Assembly (NCBI GenBank): GCA_045598975.1
Contig: JAZRVE010000106.1
Coordinates: 1-11,359 of the forward strand
Reading direction: 5' to 3'
DNA from: UMGS882 sp045598975
GTDB taxonomy: Bacteria > Bacillota > Clostridia > Oscillospirales > CAG-382
Length of the DNA stretch: 11,359 nucleotides
A model generated the notes under the pieces. The model worked only from the letters and a program-made list of their open reading frames with translations, ran no database searches and had not been told where the DNA came from. The translations under genes were made by a program, and so were the position numbers. Shown here piece after piece: positions 6,538 to 11,359 of this stretch. How positions within the stretch are numbered: the first letter of the stretch is position 1; each line of letters starts with the position of its first letter.

Positions 6538-7563
6538 ATGGCAATGGCAGAGAATCTGATCTACGGCAAAAACCTTGCCGAATTCGGCGCCGTTGGCGAC
6601 GGCTCACACGACGACACGGAAGCCTTTGAAAAGGCATTCGCCTCGGGCGAAACGCTTCTCGTGCTTCCCTGCGGCTCCTACCGCGTCACCCGTCCGCTTC
6701 CGCTCACCCACCCGCTTTCGCTCAAAGTCCATCCGCACGCCGACGTGTCGTTTGCCGGCATGGTCTGCACCGGTGTGCCGTCGTTTGCCCTCTCGGGCGG
6801 ACGGTGGAACGCCGAAAACGCCGACGCCGCCTTTTCCTTCACCGCCTGTCAGAGCGTTCTGCTTTCCGACGCGCTCATCCGCTCCGTACACGGCACCGGT
6901 ATCCGCCTTGCCGACACGGAGGACGTATATCTGGAAAATCTCCGCTTTGCGGAGTCCTCTGCGGCAGACGGCGTCACACTCGCCGGAGAGGTAAGCGCAC
7001 TCACCGTGACGGGCGCCTCTTTTGACGGGATCGCCGCCGCGATCCGGCTTACCGAAGGTGCGAAAGCGGCGGACGTCACGCTCGAAAACATGACCGTGCG
7101 TAACGTGAAAGCCGTGCTGTGCGCCGAAAGCGCCTCTCTTACCGGGCTTCGCGCCCGCCGCATCGACGCCGACGTGACGGAAGACGCCTTTGCGTTTACC
7201 GCCTGCGACCTCACAGACCTCCGTCTGCGGCATCTGAACCTGTGCGACGGGTATCTTGTCCTCAACGGCAACCGCGTGGACGGTCTTTGCGTTTCGCATC
7301 TCGTCCGCACGCCGGAAAATGAGCGCCGCCCCGAAAAACCGACGCTTACCGTTTCGGGAGAAAGCGACGCCGTCATCCTCGACGGCATCCCGCTCGACGC
7401 GGTGATATTAAGCAAAAAATCCGTGCCGGACGTGCGCATCACCGCCGCCCGCATGGCATCGCCCTCGGCGGCATCCTTCCGCTACACGCAGGAACTGACG
7501 CTGACGGCAAAAAACACCTTTATCCTGCCCTACGGCGGCTTTGAAGAATTAAAAATCAATTAA
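6538..7563 (+). CDS. Right-handed beta-helix (pectate lyase/GH28-like) protein
   Basis: Protein of 341 residues whose N terminus carries the pectate_lyase_3/GH28 signature FGAVGDGSHDDTEAF (16-30). SGGRWN (86-91) and a series of short strands follow (VLLSDALIRSVHGTGIRL, VYLENLRFAES, VSALTVTGASFDG, ADVTLENMTVRNV), typical of parallel beta-helix rungs. I do not find the catalytic Asp triad of GH28 (NTD, DD, GHG, RIK), so enzymatic activity on pectin is doubtful. There is no signal peptide or membrane segment, unusual for this fold, which is mostly extracellular or phage-borne. The start is 3 bases after the gyrA stop; ATG 6544, two codons on, is equally possible, and neither has a strong ribosome binding site, so translation probably depends on gyrA. 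Function unknown; a structural, sugar-binding or inactive role is as likely as a lyase. Confidence 0.75.
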   Translation: MAMAENLIYGKNLAEFGAVGDGSHDDTEAFEKAFASGETLLVLPCGSYRVTRPLPLTHPLSLKVHPHADVSFAGMVCTGVPSFALSGGRWNAENADAAFSFTACQSVLLSDALIRSVHGTGIRLADTEDVYLENLRFAESSAADGVTLAGEVSALTVTGASFDGIAAAIRLTEGAKAADVTLENMTVRNVKAVLCAESASLTGLRARRIDADVTEDAFAFTACDLTDLRLRHLNLCDGYLVLNGNRVDGLCVSHLVRTPENERRPEKPTLTVSGESDAVILDGIPLDAVILSKKSVPDVRITAARMASPSAASFRYTQELTLTAKNTFILPYGGFEELKIN

Positions 7564-7575
7564 CGGGAAACGATT

Positions 7576-8454
7576 ATGTGGTACACATCGGATTTTGACG
7601 ATTATCAACTGCTCGACACCTCGGACGGCGAACGGCTGGAACGCTGGAAGGACACCTTACTTGTCCGCCCCGATCCGCAGGTCATCTGGAAAAACTGCCG
7701 CGTCCACCCCGACTGGGATCACGCGGCGGCGCACTACGTGCGCTCCTCCAAAGGCGGCGGGCACTGGGACGTCCGTTCGCTTTCCCAAAGTCAGCTTGAC
7801 AACGGCTGGATCATACAGCGCAAAGGGCTCTCCTTTCGCGTGCGTCCCACCGGCTTCAAGCACACCGGCGTCTTTCCGGAGCAGGCGGTCAACTGGGACT
7901 TTGCCTCCGACGTCATCCGGAACGCCGGACGCCCCGTCTCGGTGCTCAATCTCTTTGCCTACACCGGCGGCGCAACGCTCGCCTGTGCCGGAGCCGGTGC
8001 CTCCGTCGTCCACGTGGATGCCTCCAAGGGCATCGTGGCATGGGCAAAGGAAAACGCCGCGCTTTCGGGACTTGCCGATGCGCCCATCCGCTATATCGTC
8101 GACGACTGCAAGAAATTTTTAGAGCGGGAAAACCGCCGCGGACATCGCTACGACGCCATCATCATGGATCCGCCGTCCTACGGCAGAGGTCCGGGCGGCG
8201 AAGTCTGGAAACTGGAAGACGGCATAGACGAGCTTATCCGCCTCTGTGTGCCGCTTCTTTCCCCCAACGCGCTTTTCATGCTCGTCAACTCCTACACCAC
8301 GGGGCTCTCCGCCTCCACCGTCGGGTATCTGCTCGAACTCTACGTGCGCCCCTCACACGGCGGCACCGTTTCCTGCGACGAGATCGGCATCCCCGTCGTT
8401 CAGACACACGCCGTTCTGCCCGCCGGCAGCAGCGCCCGCTGGCAAGCCCGATAG
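7576..8454 (+). CDS. Class I SAM-dependent methyltransferase, RlmI-like
   Basis: Protein of 292 residues with a class I methyltransferase fold of the RlmI/RlmK (Methyltrans_SAM) group, whose known members methylate 23S rRNA. Motif I is LNLFAYTGG (124-132), the SAM-ribose acidic residue lies in HVDAS (146-150), and motif IV is DPPSYGRG (198-205). The conserved FKHTGVFPEQAVNWD (94-108) precedes the fold. RlmI proper starts with a PUA RNA-binding domain; that domain is missing, and the N-terminal 110 residues instead resemble the short RlmI-like family (RPDPQVIW, GGGHWD). The substrate is therefore uncertain: rRNA is the best guess from homology. GGGA (7565-7568) lies 7 bases before ATG 7576, and the gap to the preceding gene is 12 bases. 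A conserved cysteine for m5C chemistry cannot be assigned with confidence. Confidence 0.85.
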   Translation: MWYTSDFDDYQLLDTSDGERLERWKDTLLVRPDPQVIWKNCRVHPDWDHAAAHYVRSSKGGGHWDVRSLSQSQLDNGWIIQRKGLSFRVRPTGFKHTGVFPEQAVNWDFASDVIRNAGRPVSVLNLFAYTGGATLACAGAGASVVHVDASKGIVAWAKENAALSGLADAPIRYIVDDCKKFLERENRRGHRYDAIIMDPPSYGRGPGGEVWKLEDGIDELIRLCVPLLSPNALFMLVNSYTTGLSASTVGYLLELYVRPSHGGTVSCDEIGIPVVQTHAVLPAGSSARWQAR

Positions 8455-8487
8455 TACCGCATTCTGCAAGAAAGGAAATGCCGCACG

Positions 8488-9936
8488 ATGGACAACAACC
8501 AAAAACCGCACGAAACCGGAGAACTGGAAGAGGTTCTGAAAATTTTCGATAAGACCACGCATCCGAATGCTTCGCCTTCGCCGAAAGAGCCGCAGAAAGC
8601 CAAAACGCCGCCGGCGGACGATCCCGGCAAAACACGCGTCAGCATGGAACCGGTGAAACGGGCAACGGTGCCCGCGGCAAAACCCGCCGCAAAACCCGCT
8701 GCAAAACCCGCCGCGAAATCTGCCGCAAAGCCCGCATCATCCGGAACGCGGCAAAACGGTGCCGTCGAAAAAGCGCACGGCGTCAGCCTCGACGATTTTT
8801 CCGAAGCTCCCAAACGCAAAACCGTCAAAAAGGACACCGAAAAATCGGGCAAAAACCGTTCCGGCGTCATCAAGATCGTCTTATACGTGGCGTTCGTCCT
8901 GTTATGCAGTTATCTGCTCGCACACTTCGTCATCCGCATCGGCAACGACGTCTTCGCCTTCGTCAAGGAGGACAAGGAGGTCACCGTCTATCTGCCGGAG
9001 GGCGCAACGACGAGGGAAGTCGCCGAGATCCTCTCTAATGCAGGCGTTATCGATTTTCCGTTCGTGTTTGAAAAATTCACGGAATTCCGTATTTCCCGCC
9101 GCTCGTATCTGACGGGCAGATACCTTTCCGGTGCGCAGACCGTCAATGCTTCCATGAATTTCGACGATCTCATCGACACCCTCTCCGATTACGAGCGCCG
9201 CCGCTCCGGCACCGTTCGCATCACCATCCCCGAGGGGCTGACCGTCAACGAGACCATTGACCTGCTCGCCGAAAACGGCGTCTGCGGCGTGGACGAATTC
9301 AACGAGGCCCTGCAAGACTTCGACTATGAGTACGGATTCACCAAGGCGCTCACCCGGGAGACACTTCCCGCCTGCCGCTTCGATTCCTCCGTCAGCTATC
9401 GGTTGGAGGGCTACCTCTTCCCCGACACCTACGATTTCTATCTCGGCGAAAACCCCATTTCCGCCATCGACCGCTTTTTGCAGAACTTCGAGCGCAAGTT
9501 TGAAAAGGAATTTTACGACCGCTGCGATGCGCTCGGCATGACGGTGGACGAGATCGTCACCCTCGCCTCTCTCATTGAAAAAGAAGGCGCCGGCGCGACC
9601 GACTACTATTATATCTCCTCGGTCTTCCACAACCGGCTCAAAAACAGCGCCTCTTTCCCCTTCCTCAACTCCGACGCCTCTCTGCAATACGCGCAGAAGG
9701 AGCGCACCGGGCTGTATGAGCTCGACACGACGATCGACCACCCCTACAACACCTACGTCAACCGCGGGCTTCCGCCCGGTCCCATCTGCAACCCGAGCAT
9801 CGAGGCCATCTACGCCGCGCTCTACCCGGAATCCACCTCTTACTATTATTTCTACACCAAAAAGAACGGCGAAACGGTCTACTCCCGCACCTACGACGAG
9901 CATCAGCGCGTCGTTGCCGCCGACAAAGCCGCCTGA
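8488..9936 (+). CDS. mltG: Endolytic murein transglycosylase MltG
   Basis: Membrane-anchored lytic transglycosylase that cuts nascent glycan strands and helps set their length. Of 482 residues, 1-126 form a long, probably disordered cytoplasmic region containing five PAAK-type repeats (62-81). A single transmembrane helix follows at about 127-149 (VIKIVLYVAFVLLCSYLLAHFVI). A LysM-like subdomain (VTVYLPEGATTREVAEIL) and the YceG catalytic domain come next. LEGYLFPDTYDF, ASLIEKEG with catalytic Glu364 (E. coli Glu218 equivalent), SSVFHNRL, LNSDASLQYA and RGLPPGPICNPS are all present, so the enzyme looks intact. AAAGGAA (8471-8477) lies about 10 bases before ATG 8488. In B. subtilis the homologue (yrrL) is followed by trmR and two U32 genes; here a U32 gene follows directly after 20 bases. 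Confidence 0.95.
   Translation: MDNNQKPHETGELEEVLKIFDKTTHPNASPSPKEPQKAKTPPADDPGKTRVSMEPVKRATVPAAKPAAKPAAKPAAKSAAKPASSGTRQNGAVEKAHGVSLDDFSEAPKRKTVKKDTEKSGKNRSGVIKIVLYVAFVLLCSYLLAHFVIRIGNDVFAFVKEDKEVTVYLPEGATTREVAEILSNAGVIDFPFVFEKFTEFRISRRSYLTGRYLSGAQTVNASMNFDDLIDTLSDYERRRSGTVRITIPEGLTVNETIDLLAENGVCGVDEFNEALQDFDYEYGFTKALTRETLPACRFDSSVSYRLEGYLFPDTYDFYLGENPISAIDRFLQNFERKFEKEFYDRCDALGMTVDEIVTLASLIEKEGAGATDYYYISSVFHNRLKNSASFPFLNSDASLQYAQKERTGLYELDTTIDHPYNTYVNRGLPPGPICNPSIEAIYAALYPESTSYYYFYTKKNGETVYSRTYDEHQRVVAADKAA
8671..8730 (+). repeat. 12-bp tandem repeat encoding PAAK units in mltG
   Basis: Five consecutive 12-bp units, variants of CCCGCCGCAAAA, encode PAAK four times and then SAAK. The copies differ mainly at third codon positions, so the peptide is kept while the DNA drifts. 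The repeat lies in the cytoplasmic N-terminal tail of MltG, before the transmembrane helix. Such repeats can change copy number by slippage without shifting the frame. Confidence 0.9.
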
Positions 9937-9956
9937 CCGCCGCGTAAAGGGACACT

Positions 9957-11207
9957 ATGAACAGACCGGAAATCCTCTCCCCTGCCGGCAATTTTGAAAA
10001 ACTGCGTTTTGCCGTCCTGTACGGTGCCGACGCCGTCTACGTCGCAGGCAAAGACTTCGGGATGCGTTCGGCATCCGAAAATTTCACGAACGACGAGCTG
10101 ATCGCCGCCGTCGCGTACTGTCATGCGCGCGGCGTAAAGCTCTATATCACCGTCAACGTCATGCCGCGGGAACACGAACTGCCGGAGCTTATCGGCTACC
10201 TTTCGTTTCTCAACGACGCCGTAAAGCCTGATGCGCTCATCGTCGCCGACATGGGCGTGACCGCGCTTGCCAAGAAGCATGCACCCGATCTGGCGCTTCA
10301 CATCTCGACGCAGTGCAGTACCGTCAATTCCGAAGCCTGCCGCTTATATCAGTCGCTCGGTGCCTCCCGCATCGTGCTTTCGCGCGAACTGACGCTTACC
10401 GAGATACGGCGCATCCGCGACAACATCCCGCCGGAGCTGGAATTGGAAGCCTTCGTCCACGGCGCCATGTGCGTTTCCTACTCGGGGCGCTGTCTGCTCT
10501 CCAACTTTTTCACCGGGCGCGACGCCAACCACGGACGCTGTGCCCAGCCCTGCCGATGGGAATATTTCGAGGGCGAAAAATACGCGGAGATTTTCGAGAA
10601 AAAGCGTCCGGACGAAAAAATCGCCCTCGTGGAGCACGAGCGCGGTACGTTTTTGTTCAGTTCCAAGGACACCTGCATGATCGAACACATTCCCGAGCTC
10701 GTTGAGGCGGGTATCAACAGTTTCAAGATCGAGGGGCGCGTCAAGAGCGCCTACTACACCGCCATCACCGCCAACGTCTACAAGACCGAACTGACGCGCT
10801 ATCTCGCCGATCCCGGTCATTACGTTTTCGATGAGCGGCAGTTATACGAATTATCGGGCGTCAGCCACCGTGAGTACGGCACCGGCTATTATTTCGACGA
10901 TTGTATGCGCAACGCGCAGATCTCGTCCGAGGGCGGATACATCCGCGAAAAGGCATTTCTGGCAACGGTGGAGGAGGTCGATTCCGCGCACGGCACCGTG
11001 CTTCTCTGCCAGCGCAACAAGGCGTGCGAGGGCGACGCCTGCGAGTTAGTCTCGCCCGGAAAACCGTCTGTCCCGTTCGTTTTGCGGAATCTGCGCGATC
11101 CCGACGGCGGCAAGATCGACTCGGCGCCGCATCCGCAGATGCTTTACCGTGCCGACATGGTTTGTCCCATGCAGGTGGGAGACATCATTCGCTCGTCGGC
11201 AGTGTGA
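9957..11207 (+). CDS. U32 family peptidase-like protein, TrhP-like
   Basis: Protein of 416 residues of family U32. The start RPEILSPAGNFEKL and GADAVYVAGKDFGMR are typical, and the U32 signature HGAMCVSYSGRC...NHGRCAQPCRW contains four conserved cysteines (Cys172, Cys179, Cys195, Cys199) expected to bind a metal or Fe-S centre. SFKIEGRVKSAYYTA follows. Members TrhP (E. coli YegQ) and B. subtilis YrrN/YrrO act with prephenate in hydroxylating tRNA wobble uridine to ho5U; others (RlhA) hydroxylate 23S rRNA. Its length is close to YrrO, and its place after mltG matches the Bacillus order, so a TrhP role is likely, but other U32 roles remain possible. A protease function is historical and doubtful. 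AAAGGG (9946-9951) lies 5 bases before ATG 9957. Only one U32 gene is seen, where Bacillus has two. Confidence 0.9.
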   Translation: MNRPEILSPAGNFEKLRFAVLYGADAVYVAGKDFGMRSASENFTNDELIAAVAYCHARGVKLYITVNVMPREHELPELIGYLSFLNDAVKPDALIVADMGVTALAKKHAPDLALHISTQCSTVNSEACRLYQSLGASRIVLSRELTLTEIRRIRDNIPPELELEAFVHGAMCVSYSGRCLLSNFFTGRDANHGRCAQPCRWEYFEGEKYAEIFEKKRPDEKIALVEHERGTFLFSSKDTCMIEHIPELVEAGINSFKIEGRVKSAYYTAITANVYKTELTRYLADPGHYVFDERQLYELSGVSHREYGTGYYFDDCMRNAQISSEGGYIREKAFLATVEEVDSAHGTVLLCQRNKACEGDACELVSPGKPSVPFVLRNLRDPDGGKIDSAPHPQMLYRADMVCPMQVGDIIRSSAV

Positions 11208-11217
11208 ACTGCATCCT

Positions 11218-11262
11218 CGCCCGCCGGGCTCCGGCGGGCGATTTCGCGCCGCAAGCGGCGCG
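11218..11262 (+). terminator. GC-rich terminator after the U32 gene
   Basis: A perfect 10-bp stem (CGCCCGCCGG, 11218-11227, with CCGGCGGGCG, 11231-11240; loop GCT) lies 10 bases after the stop codon and is followed by ATTT. A second hairpin, CGCGCCG-CAAG-CGGCGCG (11245-11262 including flanking bases), comes next. The first stem is very strong but its T tract is short, so termination may rely on both hairpins. It probably ends the eight-gene unit. Confidence 0.7.
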
Positions 11263-11274
11263 GGGAAACAATGT

Positions 11275-11359
11275 ACTTTTTCTCGCAAGAGAGAAAAGAA
11301 ACGCTTTTTTCTTACAAAAGAAGAAAAGCACCTCCTTTTTTCTCACAAGAGAAAAAAGG
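11275..11359 (-). repeat. Second palindromic repeat array, inverted relative to 401-540
   Basis: Three hairpin units are visible, with loops GCAA (11285-11288), ACAA (11314-11317) and ACAA (11345-11348), spaced 29 and 31 bases. These loops are the reverse complements of TTGC and TTGT in the left array, and the A-rich spacer GAGAAAAGAAAC is the reverse complement of the left spacer, so the array points the other way. The last copy is a perfect 11-bp stem (11334-11344 with 11349-11359) and is cut by the window end. Bases 11332-11359 are the exact reverse complement of 404-431. On the - strand each stem is followed by T-rich sequence, so the array could terminate leftward transcripts from a gene beyond the window. 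Confidence 0.85.

Noticed and set aside
6538..7563. Active pectate lyase or polygalacturonase
   Set aside because: The beta-helix signature is present but the GH28 catalytic motifs and a signal peptide are not, so I kept the call at fold level.
9957..11207. Collagenase/secreted protease annotation often given to U32 proteins
   Set aside because: No signal peptide. The four-cysteine U32 signature and mltG neighbour fit RNA hydroxylation proteins better.
404..11359. Inverted arrays as ends of a transposon or invertible segment
   Set aside because: No recombinase or transposase lies between them, the genes enclosed are core housekeeping genes, and no target duplication is visible.

Overview
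The window reads as chromosomal DNA of a fairly GC-rich member of the Firmicutes, most likely an uncultured Clostridia (Oscillospirales/Christensenellales-like). This rests on gene content: a DUF1934 (YwiB-type) protein, an S41 protease with a C-terminal peptidoglycan-binding domain like Bacillus CtpA/CtpB, an mltG-U32 peptidase pair as in Bacillus yrrL-yrrN/yrrO, and AGGAG-type ribosome binding sites. The genus cannot be named from sequence alone.

Layout. Positions 1-400 hold no convincing gene. They contain several inverted repeats and end in two GC-rich hairpins plus a T tract that look like the 3' end of an upstream transcription unit. Positions 401-540 are four tandem copies of an AT-rich palindromic repeat with a 32-33 bp period. 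A near-consensus extended -10 sigma-A promoter (591-619) follows. Eight genes then run in the same direction with very short gaps or overlaps: murI (glutamate racemase), a DUF1934 beta-barrel protein, a secreted S41 carboxy-terminal processing protease, gyrA, a cytoplasmic right-handed beta-helix protein, an RlmI-like SAM methyltransferase, mltG (endolytic transglycosylase) and a U32-family protein (TrhP-like). A strong GC hairpin (11218-11240) closes the unit. After it comes a second array of the same palindromic repeat, inverted relative to the first and cut by the window end.

Function. I see only one good promoter and one good terminator, so the eight genes may form a single operon of about 10.6 kb. 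Several products act on the cell wall: MurI supplies D-glutamate, the S41 protease is exported and carries a wall-binding domain, and MltG cuts nascent glycan. Gyrase A, a putative RNA methyltransferase and a putative tRNA wobble-uridine modification protein represent core DNA and RNA metabolism.

No defence system, mobile element, CRISPR array or RNA gene is visible. The most unusual items are the paired, inverted palindrome arrays whose polarity suggests they insulate the operon from transcription arriving from either side, the murI-gyrA linkage (MurI is a known gyrase inhibitor in some bacteria), non-standard residues in MurI and in the GyrA quinolone-resistance region, and the absence of trmR from its usual place beside mltG and U32.
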